Below, one piece after another: positions 7,337-15,935 of a stretch of 32,687 bases of DNA; position 1 is the stretch's first letter, and every line of letters begins with the position of its first letter. The notes beneath the pieces are model-generated. The model had not been told where the DNA came from, ran no database searches, and saw nothing but the letters and a program-made list of their open reading frames with translations. This DNA is from an uncultured Verrucomicrobiales bacterium (GTDB lineage Bacteria; Verrucomicrobiota; Verrucomicrobiia; Verrucomicrobiales; Akkermansiaceae): NCBI GenBank assembly GCA_937893015.1, contig CALBJX010000060.1, forward strand, positions 1 through 32,687, given 5' to 3'. The position numbers and the translations under genes are program-made.

Positions 7337-8827
7337 ATGAGTATCGGAGACGGCAGAGAGGGCAAAGTGCGCGCCGCGATGGCCAAGGGCCAACTCGGCG
7401 GCAAGCTGGCCGGCCTCAGTCTCCCGCGGCAGATTGTGACGATTGCGCTCTGGCCGATGCTGGAGCAGGTGATGAGTTTTATCTGCGCGTCTACCTCTCT
7501 CTACCTTGCGGTACGCCTGAGTGCGGACGGCTGGGTGAAGGCGCAGATGGCCTCCGCCATCGGGGCAACGAGCTATGTGATGTGGCTGGGCTTTCTCCTG
7601 CAGGCGGCCGTGGGCATGGGCGCGACGGCGGTGGTGAGCCGCATGACGGGTGCGCGGCGCTTTCAGGATGCCAATTTTGCAGCGAATCAGGCGGCGATGC
7701 TCGGTCTGCTGGCGGGTGTCGCGTCGGCTCTGGCGATGTATTTCTCGGCCTACTGGCTGATTCATGTGGTGGTGACGCTTTCTCCCTTTGCGCAGGATGT
7801 AGCCATGCGCTACATGGGCATTGCGTCGTGGGTGGCGGTGTTCAGCGGCATCGTGTTCGGTGTGAATGCGGCGTTGCGCGGCGCAGGCGACACGAAGACG
7901 CCCTTCTTTATCATGCTGTGTGTGGATTCGCTCAACGTGGTCATCAGCATTCTGCTGGTGCGCGTGTTCGGCATGGATGTGGAGGGGCTTGCCTGGGGCA
8001 TGACGGGCGGCATGGCGGTGGCCTGTTTTATTCTGCTTGGGATTCTCACCTACCGCGGCCGGCGGCTCCGCGCCACCTTGCGCGGGCGCGATTTGGACGC
8101 TTATGCCGAGGAGCGGGGCCTCACCTATGTGCCGCCGATTTTCCTGCATGCCCCGTCTCTGCTGCCGAATCTCGCGATGCTGTACCGCATCGTGGTCGTC
8201 GGCGTGCCGCAGGCGGTGGAACAGCTGGGTATTTACCTCATCCAGCTCTATGTGCTGCGCGTGATTTCCTCGCTGGGGGATTCCGCCGTGGGCGCACACA
8301 ACATTGCCATCCGCATCGAGTCGATGAGCTTTATGCCGGGCTTTGCCATCGGCATGGCGGGCGCGGCCATTGTGGGGCAGTACCTCGGTGCCCGCAACAT
8401 CCGCATGGCCTTTGAGACAGTGCTGCGCTGCGTGCGCTACAGCGTGCTTTTCATGGGCAGCATGGGTATCGTTTTCTTCCTCTTCCCCGAGGTGTTCGTA
8501 ACGATTTTTGCCGACGGCTCTGAGCAGCTGATATCCGTCGCCACTCCCGTGGTGCAGGTTTTCCTGATTGCGGAGCCCTTCTACGCCGCCATGCTCACCA
8601 TCAAGATGTGCCTGCGCGGCGCAGGCTACACGCGCCGCGTGATGTATGTGTCCTACGCCGGCATGGGGCTCATCCGCATGGGTGGCCTGTGGGCGTGGAG
8701 TACCTTCTCTCCCGAAACCCTTTCGCTGACATGGGTCTGGGTGCTCTTCTCGCTGGATATGGCCTTGGAATACGCCGTGCTGCACCGCATGCTCACCGGG
8801 CTGAGATGGGTGAGGAAGAAAGTCTGA
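7337..8827 (+). CDS. MATE-family multidrug/cation efflux transporter
   Basis: The product (about 496 aa) has roughly 12 hydrophobic segments in two similar halves, as expected for MATE antiporters. These export drugs or metabolites in exchange for H+ or Na+ at the inner membrane. Family-like motifs include LPRQIVTIALWPMLEQ at the start of helix 1, GMGATAVVSRMTGA after helix 2, and the second-half counterpart VGVPQAVEQLGIYL followed later by GAAIVGQYLGARN. Length and topology are normal. An upstream in-frame ATG at 7319 would add six residues but overlaps the predicted -10. No regulator or partner lies beside it, and the substrate cannot be inferred. A weak hairpin (8840-8858) follows the stop. 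Confidence 0.9.
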   Translation: MSIGDGREGKVRAAMAKGQLGGKLAGLSLPRQIVTIALWPMLEQVMSFICASTSLYLAVRLSADGWVKAQMASAIGATSYVMWLGFLLQAAVGMGATAVVSRMTGARRFQDANFAANQAAMLGLLAGVASALAMYFSAYWLIHVVVTLSPFAQDVAMRYMGIASWVAVFSGIVFGVNAALRGAGDTKTPFFIMLCVDSLNVVISILLVRVFGMDVEGLAWGMTGGMAVACFILLGILTYRGRRLRATLRGRDLDAYAEERGLTYVPPIFLHAPSLLPNLAMLYRIVVVGVPQAVEQLGIYLIQLYVLRVISSLGDSAVGAHNIAIRIESMSFMPGFAIGMAGAAIVGQYLGARNIRMAFETVLRCVRYSVLFMGSMGIVFFLFPEVFVTIFADGSEQLISVATPVVQVFLIAEPFYAAMLTIKMCLRGAGYTRRVMYVSYAGMGLIRMGGLWAWSTFSPETLSLTWVWVLFSLDMALEYAVLHRMLTGLRWVRKKV

Positions 8828-8955
8828 GGAAGGACGATAGCCGAAGTGCGAATTCGGCGCAGCGGCTCTGCACCGGAGAAAGGAACGGGCGCAAAGTGCC
8901 GGCTGCCGCTTCTTCTTCAACCCTCTGCACACGCTTTGCATAGCGTTCCTTCCCC

Positions 8956-9000
8956 GCGAGCGGAGCGAGCCTGACTGAAAACTTCGCCCATCGTACATTC
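8956..9000 (+). repeat. intergenic repeat modules upstream of the GH110 gene
   Basis: The 15-mer at 8956-8970 (GCGAGCGGAGCGAGC) is the exact reverse complement of 26571-26585. Bases 8981-9000 resemble the CTTCGTACATCGTACAT-type module found at 26657-26682 and at the right end of the window. No gene is supported in 8828-9037. Confidence 0.55.
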
Positions 9001-9001
9001 C

Positions 9002-9031
9002 TTGACACTCCGCGCACTCGGCTGGTATAAT
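9002..9031 (+). promoter_or_regulatory. consensus sigma70 promoter of the GH110-nrnA unit, predicted leaderless
   Basis: Perfect TTGACA (9002-9007), 18-nt spacer, perfect TATAAT (9026-9031) with TGG before it. Six bases (GAGCGC) separate the -10 from ATG 9038. It is the strongest promoter in the window. Confidence 0.85.
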
Positions 9032-9037
9032 GAGCGC

Positions 9038-10849
9038 ATGAACGGAAACCTGCTCGGAATATTGTCGGCATGCGGCGCGGCGGTATCAGTGTGGCTGAGC
9101 CCGCTCTCGGCGGCACAGCTGTGGTGCATCGACCCCGTGAAAGGCAATGACGCGGCAGCGGGCACCGAACAGGCCCCATGGAAAAGCTTTGAGCCGCTCA
9201 ACAAACTGACCCTGCATGCGGGCGACCGCGTCGTTGTGCACCCCGGCACACTGACCGCCTCCCTCGCGCCCAAGGCGGAGGGCACCGCCGGGCAGCCCGT
9301 GCGCATCGAGTTCCGCAAGGGCGTGTACCACTGGCAGCGCGACGGGCTGGTGAAGAAAAAGCTCGCTATCTCCAACACCAACGACCGCCCCGACGACGAG
9401 AAAGCTATCGCCATGGACTGGGTGGGCGCGGAGCATGTGCGCGTGAGCGGCGCAGGCGCCCTCTTCTTCTGCCGCGGCAAGATGGTGCAGATCCACATGG
9501 AGCGCTGCCGCGACATGCGTTTCAGCGGTTTTGCCTTTGACTACGCCCGCCCCACGGTCTCCGAATACAAGGCTGTGGAAGTGACGCCAGACCACGCCCT
9601 GCTGGAGATTCACCCCGACAGCGCCTACCGCTTGGCGGACGGCAAGCTGACATGGGTGGGCGAGGGCTGGGAGCTGCCCGGCGACGAGGGCTGGGCCCAA
9701 ACCGTGCATGCCGACGGCAAACGCGCGGACCGTGGCGGCCCCCGCCCCGACAGCGGCACACTGACGGAAGTGCGCCCCCGCCTGCTGCGCTGCGATTTTT
9801 CGGAGGAATACAAGGAGCGCAAGGGCGAGCGCAACAAGTTCCGCCAAGGCTGCACCTACCAGCACCGCTCCTTTGTGCGCGACTGCTGCGGCGTGTTCTG
9901 CGACCGCTCGGCAGGCATCACCTACGAGGGGGTGACCTTCCACTTCATGCACGGCATGGGCATCGTCTCGCAGTTCTCGCGCGATATCACTCTGCGCCGC
10001 CTCATCGTTGCGCCGCGCCGCGCAAGCGGACGCACCTCCGCCGCATGGGCGGATATCCTGCATTTCTCGGGCTGCGCCGGGCAAATCCGCGTGGAGGATT
10101 CCCTGCTCACCTGCGCGAATGATGACGCCATGAATGTACACGGCACGCACCTGCGCCTCATCCGCAAGCGCAGCGGCAACCGCGTGGTCGTGCGCTTCAT
10201 GCACCCGCAGACCTGGGGCTTCCCCGCCTTCTTCGCGGGGGACGAGGTGCAAATCACCGCTGCCGACACCATGCAGAGCCTCGGCACCGCCGTGGTGAAA
10301 GAGTCCGCTGTCATCGGCGACGGGCACGAGATGGAGCTCACGCTGGATCGCGAGCTGCCGGCGGGCGTGCGGCTCGGGCAGGATGTGCTGGAGAATATCA
10401 CCTACACCCCCGCCGTGAGCGTGAACAACTGCACCCTGCGCCACATCACCACGCGCGGTTTCCTGCTCACCACGCGCCGCCCCGTGCGCATCACGAACAC
10501 CGTCTTCGACCGCACGGGCATGTCCGCCCTGCTCATGGAGAACGATGCGGAATACTGGTTTGAAAGCGGCCCCGTGAAGGACATGGAGGTGCGGGGCTGC
10601 ACTTTCATCGAATGCGCGACACCCATCGTCAACTTCAACCCGCACAACTCCGTGCACAGCGGCGCGGTGCATGAGAACGGGCGCGTTCTGAACAACACCT
10701 TCATCCTGAGCAAGGCCGACGACTGCGCCCTCTTTGCCCGCAGCAGCAGCAACATCCTCTTCCGCGGCAACCGCTTCCCCCGCTTCACCGAGTGGAACCC
10801 CAACCGCGCCAAGTGCCAAAACAGCGACAACATCATCGTCACCAAATAA
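9038..10849 (+). CDS. exported GH110 alpha-1,3-galactosidase
   Basis: The 603-residue product has a signal peptide (to about LSAAQ) and the parallel beta-helix pattern and length of GH110. These enzymes invert and release alpha-1,3-linked galactose, as in blood group B and linear alpha-Gal epitopes. Signature segments are HGMGIVSQFSRDI, then WADILHF (Asp339), then CANDDAMNVHGT (Asp362, Asp363). The three Asp residues, spaced 23 and 1 apart, correspond to the carboxylate trio implicated in GH110 catalysis. The N-terminal CIDPVKGNDAAAGTEQAPW resembles a common lead-in to exported beta-helix proteins. A TTG at 9002 is in frame but is part of the -35. It is followed 6 nt later by nrnA and is probably co-transcribed with it. 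Whether it prefers branched (fucosylated) substrates cannot be read from sequence. Confidence 0.85.
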   Translation: MNGNLLGILSACGAAVSVWLSPLSAAQLWCIDPVKGNDAAAGTEQAPWKSFEPLNKLTLHAGDRVVVHPGTLTASLAPKAEGTAGQPVRIEFRKGVYHWQRDGLVKKKLAISNTNDRPDDEKAIAMDWVGAEHVRVSGAGALFFCRGKMVQIHMERCRDMRFSGFAFDYARPTVSEYKAVEVTPDHALLEIHPDSAYRLADGKLTWVGEGWELPGDEGWAQTVHADGKRADRGGPRPDSGTLTEVRPRLLRCDFSEEYKERKGERNKFRQGCTYQHRSFVRDCCGVFCDRSAGITYEGVTFHFMHGMGIVSQFSRDITLRRLIVAPRRASGRTSAAWADILHFSGCAGQIRVEDSLLTCANDDAMNVHGTHLRLIRKRSGNRVVVRFMHPQTWGFPAFFAGDEVQITAADTMQSLGTAVVKESAVIGDGHEMELTLDRELPAGVRLGQDVLENITYTPAVSVNNCTLRHITTRGFLLTTRRPVRITNTVFDRTGMSALLMENDAEYWFESGPVKDMEVRGCTFIECATPIVNFNPHNSVHSGAVHENGRVLNNTFILSKADDCALFARSSSNILFRGNRFPRFTEWNPNRAKCQNSDNIIVTK

Positions 10850-10855
10850 CGCCCT

Positions 10856-11818
10856 ATGTACGAAGACCTCATCCGCCTCATCGGCTCCAAGCAGCACATC
10901 GGCATCATCTCCCACTACCGCCCCGACGGCGACGCCATCGGCTCCACCCTCGCGCTCGGCCTCGCCCTGCGTGCCATGGGCAAGGAGGTATGGATGTGGA
11001 ACGAGGACGGCGTGCCGGTGCGCTACGCCTTCCTCTCCGGCAGCGAGCTCATCCGCCCCGTGCCTGAGAGCATCCCCGCCGAGCTCGAACTCCTCATCTG
11101 CGCGGACACGGGCGATTTCAAGCGCCTCGGCGACCGCGCCGCCGCGCTTTTCGCGGATTTCCCCTGCATCGCGAACATCGACCACCACGGCACCAACGCC
11201 TGCTACGGGCACGTGAACGTGGTGGAGGGCGGCGCCTCCGCCTGCGGGTATGTGCTCTACAAGATTCTGCGCACCATGGGTGCCCCGCTCACCCGCGAGA
11301 TTGCCGCCGCGCTCTATGTCGCCATCAACACGGATACGGGCTCGTTCCAATACAACAGCACCACCCCCGCCGACATGCGAGCCGTGGCCGAGCTCATGGA
11401 GACGGGCATCGACATTGCCGACATCAACCGCCGCGTGTATCAGGAAAAACCGCTCTCTGAGCTGCGTGTCACCGCCGAGGTGATTGCAAACATGGTCGTG
11501 GAGGCAGAGGGGCAGCTCTCCCATTATTCCATGACCGGTGCCACCAAGGAACGCATGGGGCTGGGCTTGGAGGACACGAAGGATCTCGTGGACATCATCC
11601 GTGTTGTGTCGGGCGTGCGCGTGGCGATTATCTTCGAGGAGCTGGGCGACGGCCGCATCCGCATGTCCCTGCGCTCCAAGGACCCCGCCTTCAGCGTGGC
11701 GGCAATCGCGACACAATTCGGCGGCGGCGGGCATGCCATGGCTGCCGGTATCCGCATGCGCGGTGAGCTGGCCGACGTCCGCGCCCGAATCCTCGCCGCC
11801 ATCCGAGCCGCGCTCTGA
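10856..11818 (+). CDS. nrnA: DHH-family oligoribonuclease / pAp phosphatase NrnA
   Basis: The 320-residue cytoplasmic protein has the DHH-DHHA1 layout of NrnA. This enzyme degrades 2- to 5-nt RNA fragments, and in many bacteria also dephosphorylates pAp. Metal ligands are visible: HYRPDGDAIG (His20, Asp24, Asp26), ADTGD (Asp84) and NIDHH (Asp109, His110, His111). The DHHA1 end has GGGGHAMAAG near residue 292. Length is typical. It begins 6 nt after the GH110 stop with no Shine-Dalgarno sequence, so translation probably depends on the upstream gene. Pairing a housekeeping nanoRNase with an exported glycosidase is unusual and may simply reflect shared transcription. Confidence 0.93.
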   Translation: MYEDLIRLIGSKQHIGIISHYRPDGDAIGSTLALGLALRAMGKEVWMWNEDGVPVRYAFLSGSELIRPVPESIPAELELLICADTGDFKRLGDRAAALFADFPCIANIDHHGTNACYGHVNVVEGGASACGYVLYKILRTMGAPLTREIAAALYVAINTDTGSFQYNSTTPADMRAVAELMETGIDIADINRRVYQEKPLSELRVTAEVIANMVVEAEGQLSHYSMTGATKERMGLGLEDTKDLVDIIRVVSGVRVAIIFEELGDGRIRMSLRSKDPAFSVAAIATQFGGGGHAMAAGIRMRGELADVRARILAAIRAAL

Positions 11819-11844
11819 CACAGTCTTTGTGTTCCGACTGCATG

Positions 11845-11879
11845 AAAAAGCCGCCCGGCGCACTCACGCCGGACGGCTT
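11845..11879 (-). terminator. intrinsic terminator, minus strand (convergent site)
   Basis: AAGCCG-C-CCGGCG pairs with CGCCGG-A-CGGCTT across a 6-nt loop (11848-11879). On the minus strand the stem is followed by CTTTTTC, so it mainly serves the glucosaminidase-like gene. It may also stop nrnA transcription from the other side. Confidence 0.7.
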
Positions 11880-11945
11880 CCATTACCATTGGTGCGGAAC
11901 CACCCGCACCTCTCACATAGAAAAAGTGTTGCAAGAGAAACAGCC

Positions 11946-12383
11946 TTACTGCTTCTCGCTCTGCTGCCCGCCTTCCAGCTCACCCCACTTACCCTTGCGG
12001 ATGGAGTTCATGTTGGCGGAGACGGAGCTTGCCCAAGGATCGCCGCTGGCGCAATAGACGCGACCGATCTGCGCAACGGTCACACGGCCCTTGGCTCTGT
12101 ACTCACCGAGGATACGGGCAAGATCGCGCACGCAGTCTTCTTTCGTCTCATACCGACGCTGACCGCGGCGGCCCATGATGCCGGCGAGATTGTTCTTCTT
12201 AACAGCGGCATGGGATGTCGCGTGGGCGGATTCATAGCGGATAATCGCTTCCACCAGCACGGGGTCCACACCATTCGCAGCGGCAGCCTCATTGATGACG
12301 GGGCGGAGGTCGGTCACCGTATCGGCGAAGGACGTGCCCAGCATCAGCATGGTCGTCAGGAGGAATGTGAAGAAATGTCTCAT
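11946..12383 (-). CDS. small exported glucosaminidase-like cell-wall hydrolase
   Basis: The 145-residue product has a signal peptide (MRHFFTFLLTTMLMLGTSFA). The compact domain after it resembles the glucosaminidase / lysozyme-like fold. GVDPVLVEAIIRYES supplies a likely catalytic Glu51. KKNNLAGIMG and the terminal SGDPWASSVSANMNSI are typical of GH73-like and transglycosylase-like peptidoglycan hydrolases. It would cut glycan strands in the periplasm or outside the cell. It is at the short end for the family, with no binding module. A longer in-frame start exists upstream, but ATG 12383 is fixed by the signal peptide and by the promoter 10 nt before it. It is a single-gene unit with its own promoter and terminator. 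Confidence 0.65.
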   Translation of the reverse strand: MRHFFTFLLTTMLMLGTSFADTVTDLRPVINEAAAANGVDPVLVEAIIRYESAHATSHAAVKKNNLAGIMGRRGQRRYETKEDCVRDLARILGEYRAKGRVTVAQIGRVYCASGDPWASSVSANMNSIRKGKWGELEGGQQSEKQ

Positions 12384-12393
12384 GTCGGGAACC

Positions 12394-12421
12394 AGTATAA
12401 CAGTTTGTTTGATTTTGTCAA
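12394..12421 (-). promoter_or_regulatory. promoter of the glucosaminidase-like gene
   Basis: On the minus strand, TTGACA (12416-12421), 16-nt spacer, TATACT (12394-12399) with TGT before it. The ATG follows after 10 nt, so the leader would be about 3 nt. Confidence 0.75.
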
Positions 12422-12581
12422 GAAGTTTTATTTGAAATATCTCAAATATCACCCCTTCAAGTCCTCAAATAAACTATTTGTCATTGCTCAATCGTTACCA
12501 TTTCAAAAGCGTGCAAGCCCTGCAACCATGCGGATTACGGCATGTCAAGCACTTGCGCGAAACATTTTTTCCGGCAAGCGT

Positions 12582-12605
12582 AAAAAAAGTTTCGTTTTCT
12601 CGAAA
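12582..12605 (-). terminator. weak intrinsic terminator of the GH20 gene
   Basis: On the minus strand, TTTCG/CGAAA forms a 5-bp stem with a 6-nt loop (12590-12605), followed by C and seven T (12582-12588). The stem is AT-rich, so efficiency is uncertain. It lies 39 nt past the GH20 stop. Confidence 0.45.
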
Positions 12606-12643
12606 AAAAATCAAGTAAACCGAAATAAGCATCTTCCTTCTCC

Positions 12644-14671
12644 CTATTCCGCAGGGAGAAGTGAAATGCCCCAGCTCTGGTATTCGCCTTGGTAGGGTTG
12701 CTCGATGACGATGGTGTTCGCCCCCTTGCGGAGGGGCAGCGAGGTCGGGGCCATCGCCCACCAGATTTCATCATCCTCGAAGGGGATTTCATTGGCGGGG
12801 GAGCTCCATGTGTCGCCCTTGTACTGACGCTGCCCCGCAAGGGGAGAAGTATAGGGATTTTGCACCTCCTGCCCGTTCACCCAGATGCGGGTGCCGCAGG
12901 CCGACCACGCACCCGCGGGGGCCACGCCCGAGCAACGGCGGGAGGAACGCGCGGGGGCATCGAAGCCGAGGCGCACGGGGTACGCGCCGTCCTGCTCCGA
13001 CACGATGGTCGTCACAGCCCAGACCGTGGCACCGGGCTTGGTGCCGCTGAACATGCCGAGGCAGCCCGTGTTCGGCTTGGTGCGGAAGTAGAGATTGCCG
13101 CCCCATGCCTTGCGCTGCGGCAGCTTGGCAAACTTGCCGGAAAGCACCTGCGCGCGCGCCGCCCCCGCCTGTTTCGTGGGCACAGGGTCAATCACCGTCC
13201 ACTTGACGGCGGTCTCCGGCTCCCACGGGAAAGGAACGTCGCGGAAGAGCGTGCTGCGCAGGGAAGACAGGCGCTTCTCAAACAGGCGGTAGGCCTTGAA
13301 GGCCTCTGTCTTCGGCTCGGGCAACACGGAGGTCTGCTTGTCCGCATCCCCCGCGCCGCCGTTCCACGCGCGCTCTGCCATGGCGCACATGCCCGGCCAC
13401 TGCGGGCTGTGCAGGGCAATTTTTTCCTTGTGCTCCACGCGGGCATCCGGCCACACGCAGTAGATGACGCCGAGCTTTTGGGCATCCCCCTTGGCGCTGC
13501 CGCAGGGGCGCATGAAGAAGTAGCGGCGCATGAGCAAACCGGGGTCGAAGAGGTTCGCATAGCCGATGGTGGAATCATAGGAACGGCACTTGATGGTCTC
13601 GGGCTTCAGGGAGCATTCCACCATCTCGCCGCCCTCGCCCCAACGCTGGGCGATGGAATCCTTGCCCACGGGCAAATCTCGGGGGCCGCCCCATTGCGCG
13701 GGCGTGCGGCCGAGCGAGAGCAGTTTTTTGCTCATGCGCTCCACGAACTCGTGGGCGTTGGGGATGCGCACCTCATCCGCGCCGATGTGGATAATGGGGC
13801 ACATTTCCTTGGGCACCTCGGCACAGAACTCTTCCAGAATCTTTTCCAGTGCCGCCATGCCCTGCTCGCTCGCCATCGAAAAACCCATCGCGCGTTGGAA
13901 GGAGGAGCTGTGGCCGGGCATGTCCAGCTCCGGCACAATCTGAATGTTGCGTGCAGCGGCATACTCAAAGAGCTCACGGATTTGGGCATAGGTGTAGGTG
14001 TCGTCCATGTCGCGCGTGCGGTGCTGCGGGGCGTTGAGCTGCGGGAACGCCTTGCTCTCTACATGCCACGCGGGGTGGTCCGTCATGTGCCATTGGAAGG
14101 TGTTCACCTTCAGCCGCGCGGCGAGGTCGAGCTGCTGCTTGAGAGCCTCGATGCTCTGGAAATTGCGTCCGCAATCCAGCAAAAAGCCGCGCACGGCAAA
14201 GGCGGGTTCATCCTTGATGGTGCAGCAGGGGATTTTCCCCGCCGCCTTGCAGCCCGCCACCAGCTGGCGCAGGGTCTGCAGCCCGTAGAAAAGCCCCGCC
14301 TCCTGCGCCGCCTCGATGCGGATACCCTCGGGAGACACGGTGAGCGCATAGCCCTCCGCGCCGCCGCCGCCCTTCACCAAGGTGCAACGGACAGTCCCCT
14401 GCCCCGTGCAGGCGGCGACATCTGCCATGAGCCCCGCCCACGCCGTCTGCACCATCGCCCCCTTGCTCTTGAAACCCGTCAGGCTCCACCCCTGCGGAGC
14501 GGGGGCCGAAAGGGCGCCCTCCTTCCACGTCACAGATTTCGGGAAAGGCAGCAGCGCGGCGGGAGCCTTAGCCTCCGCCTCCAAAGAATGCGGCGATTTC
14601 CACGCAGGTTGCGCCGCGATAAGCGAAAGGGAGGAAAGCAGCAGAGTGATGAGGAGAACGAGCTTCTTCAT
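12644..14671 (-). CDS. exported GH20 beta-N-acetylhexosaminidase
   Basis: The 675-residue product has a signal peptide (MKKLVLLITLLLSSLSLIAA). An N-terminal GH20b-like domain ends around GLFYGLQTLRQL. The TIM-barrel begins at FAVRGFLLDCGRNF, with FQWHMTDHPAWHVES, ELDMPGHSS, and the catalytic pair Asp299-Glu300 in HIGADE. The usual family form is HIGGDE, so the Gly-to-Ala change is a mild oddity. About 180 residues after the barrel form a C-terminal extension rich in Trp and Gly that may bind carbohydrate. GH20 enzymes release terminal beta-GlcNAc or beta-GalNAc using the substrate acetamido group. The start is set at 14671 by the signal peptide and by a promoter 10 nt upstream; a longer frame would begin inside that promoter. 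It is divergent from the SGNH gene. Confidence 0.92.
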   Translation of the reverse strand: MKKLVLLITLLLSSLSLIAAQPAWKSPHSLEAEAKAPAALLPFPKSVTWKEGALSAPAPQGWSLTGFKSKGAMVQTAWAGLMADVAACTGQGTVRCTLVKGGGGAEGYALTVSPEGIRIEAAQEAGLFYGLQTLRQLVAGCKAAGKIPCCTIKDEPAFAVRGFLLDCGRNFQSIEALKQQLDLAARLKVNTFQWHMTDHPAWHVESKAFPQLNAPQHRTRDMDDTYTYAQIRELFEYAAARNIQIVPELDMPGHSSSFQRAMGFSMASEQGMAALEKILEEFCAEVPKEMCPIIHIGADEVRIPNAHEFVERMSKKLLSLGRTPAQWGGPRDLPVGKDSIAQRWGEGGEMVECSLKPETIKCRSYDSTIGYANLFDPGLLMRRYFFMRPCGSAKGDAQKLGVIYCVWPDARVEHKEKIALHSPQWPGMCAMAERAWNGGAGDADKQTSVLPEPKTEAFKAYRLFEKRLSSLRSTLFRDVPFPWEPETAVKWTVIDPVPTKQAGAARAQVLSGKFAKLPQRKAWGGNLYFRTKPNTGCLGMFSGTKPGATVWAVTTIVSEQDGAYPVRLGFDAPARSSRRCSGVAPAGAWSACGTRIWVNGQEVQNPYTSPLAGQRQYKGDTWSSPANEIPFEDDEIWWAMAPTSLPLRKGANTIVIEQPYQGEYQSWGISLLPAE

Positions 14672-14681
14672 ATCGTGTTGC

Positions 14682-14710
14682 ATTGTAGCATAACCACGGG
14701 GAGACGGCAA
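14682..14710 (-). promoter_or_regulatory. promoter of the GH20 gene
   Basis: On the minus strand, TTGCCG (14705-14710), 17-nt spacer, TACAAT (14682-14687) with TGC before it. The ATG is 10 nt beyond, giving a leader near 3 nt. Confidence 0.7.
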
Positions 14711-14829
14711 GAAAATACGGCGGGCGAAACGGATAAGAGCAAGCGGCGTCCCCCAATAGAAACAGGCGATGACGGAGGCACGGGCTCGCCGAGTCGCTCT
14801 TCTTTCTCATCTTGCGGCCTATTCTATCA

Positions 14830-14858
14830 TTGCCCCCTGCCCGACTTTCCGCTATACT
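14830..14858 (+). promoter_or_regulatory. promoter of the SGNH esterase gene
   Basis: TTGCCC (14830-14835), 17-nt spacer, TATACT (14853-14858). The ATG lies 12 nt after the -10, giving a leader near 5 nt. Confidence 0.7.
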
Positions 14859-14870
14859 GCAGGAAGCATC

Positions 14871-15641
14871 ATGAAACACACTTTCTTCTCCCTCTGCCTT
14901 GCCGCCGCCGCGGCACTGACCTCCGTTGCCAAGGCCGGCTCCCTCGAGGACGTTACGGCACGCAATGCCGCGCTGCCGGACTACGCCGCGCTGCACAAAC
15001 TGGTGGAGAACACGCAAAAGCCCATGCTCTGGCTTTTTGAGGGCGACAGTATCACCCACGGCTCGCACCACACCAAGGGCTACCGCTCCTATGCCGAGCA
15101 CTGGCAGGAGCTTGTGAAGTGGGAGCTCTATTGGAAAGAGGACAAGGACCAACGCTGCAACGACATCATCGTGAACGCCGCCGTAAGCGGCACCACCGCC
15201 ACGGACTGCCTCGCCCACGCGGATTGGCGGCTCAAACAATTCCGCCCGCAGGTCGTCTTCTTCAACTTCGGCGTGAACGATGTGCGCCAAATAGGCGATA
15301 TCAAGCGCTACCGCGCCGATCTGACGGCCTTGGTGAACATGGCGCGACGCAAGGGAGCCATCCCCGTGCTCATGGTGCCCTCCCTCTGCCTCAATCCCCA
15401 CCCCCGCTGCGGGGAGTACGAACGCGTTGTGCGCGAGATTGCCGACAAGGAAAAGATCCTCCTCGTGGACCACGGCGGCTACTGGCGCGAGGTGGCGAAC
15501 CAAGGCGACAGTGCCCCCCGCGCGTGGATGAGCAACGGCCTGCACCCCAACGAGCTCGGCCACCGTGTCATGGCCCAAACCATGGCCAAAGAACTCGGCA
15601 TCGAACCCAAGCCGAGCGTTGTCCTGACGCTGCCGCACTGA
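14871..15641 (+). CDS. exported SGNH/GDSL-family esterase
   Basis: The 256-residue product has a signal peptide ending near AKA (residue 22). Block I is FEGDSITHG with nucleophile Ser60. The oxyanion Gly is probably in AAVSGTTA (near 107), block III is FGVND (Asn136), and the final block is SNGLHPNELGH with His225. The family usually has Asp three residues before that His; here it is Asn222, so the triad is either incomplete or uses another acid. SGNH enzymes remove acyl groups from sugars or lipids, and exported ones in this setting often deacetylate glycans. It is a single gene with its own promoter and converges on the HU-like gene. Substrate is unknown. Confidence 0.85.
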   Translation: MKHTFFSLCLAAAAALTSVAKAGSLEDVTARNAALPDYAALHKLVENTQKPMLWLFEGDSITHGSHHTKGYRSYAEHWQELVKWELYWKEDKDQRCNDIIVNAAVSGTTATDCLAHADWRLKQFRPQVVFFNFGVNDVRQIGDIKRYRADLTALVNMARRKGAIPVLMVPSLCLNPHPRCGEYERVVREIADKEKILLVDHGGYWREVANQGDSAPRAWMSNGLHPNELGHRVMAQTMAKELGIEPKPSVVLTLPH

Positions 15642-15644
15642 GGC

Positions 15645-15665
15645 CCCTCCCCGCAACGGGGGGGG
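15645..15665. terminator. GC hairpin between convergent genes
   Basis: A 9-bp stem with one G-T pair (15645-15653 with 15657-15665) and a CAA loop sits between the SGNH stop and the HU-like stop. It lacks a T-run but is well placed to stop transcription from both sides. Confidence 0.45.
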
Positions 15666-15935
15666 CTATACCTTGGGACTCGGGACAAAGCGCAACTCCT
15701 GCCGCGCGGGGAGCTTGCGCTCCTCACCGGTGCGCGGGAGAAGCAGGCGGCGGGGAGCACAGCGGACAAGACGGAACGTACCGAAGCCCGCAAGCTTCAC
15801 TTCGCCGTCTTCACGCAACCCCTCCCGCACGGCGCGGATGACGGCATCCAACGCAAGCTCGGCAGCATAGCGTGTGGCGGTGCCGCCCAGCGCTCCGCGG
15901 ATGCGTTCTTCAAGCTCGTGGCGGTGCACAGTCAT
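15666..15935 (-). CDS. HU/IHF-like DNA-binding protein
   Basis: The 89-residue protein fits the HU family in length and fold. It has an N-terminal helical part (LEERIRGALG...AELALDAVIRAVREGL), then the hallmark DGEVKLAGFGTFRL strand region, then PRTGEE and a terminal LRFVPSPK. HU proteins bend DNA non-specifically as dimers. The arm differs from the classic form: the usual GRNP before QTGE is replaced by LLLP, which may alter how the arm grips DNA. Its ATG overlaps the stop of the zinc peptidase gene (ATGA at 15935-15932), so translation is probably coupled. It is the second gene of a two-gene unit; any link between the two products is unknown. Confidence 0.82.
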   Translation of the reverse strand: MTVHRHELEERIRGALGGTATRYAAELALDAVIRAVREGLREDGEVKLAGFGTFRLVRCAPRRLLLPRTGEERKLPARQELRFVPSPKV

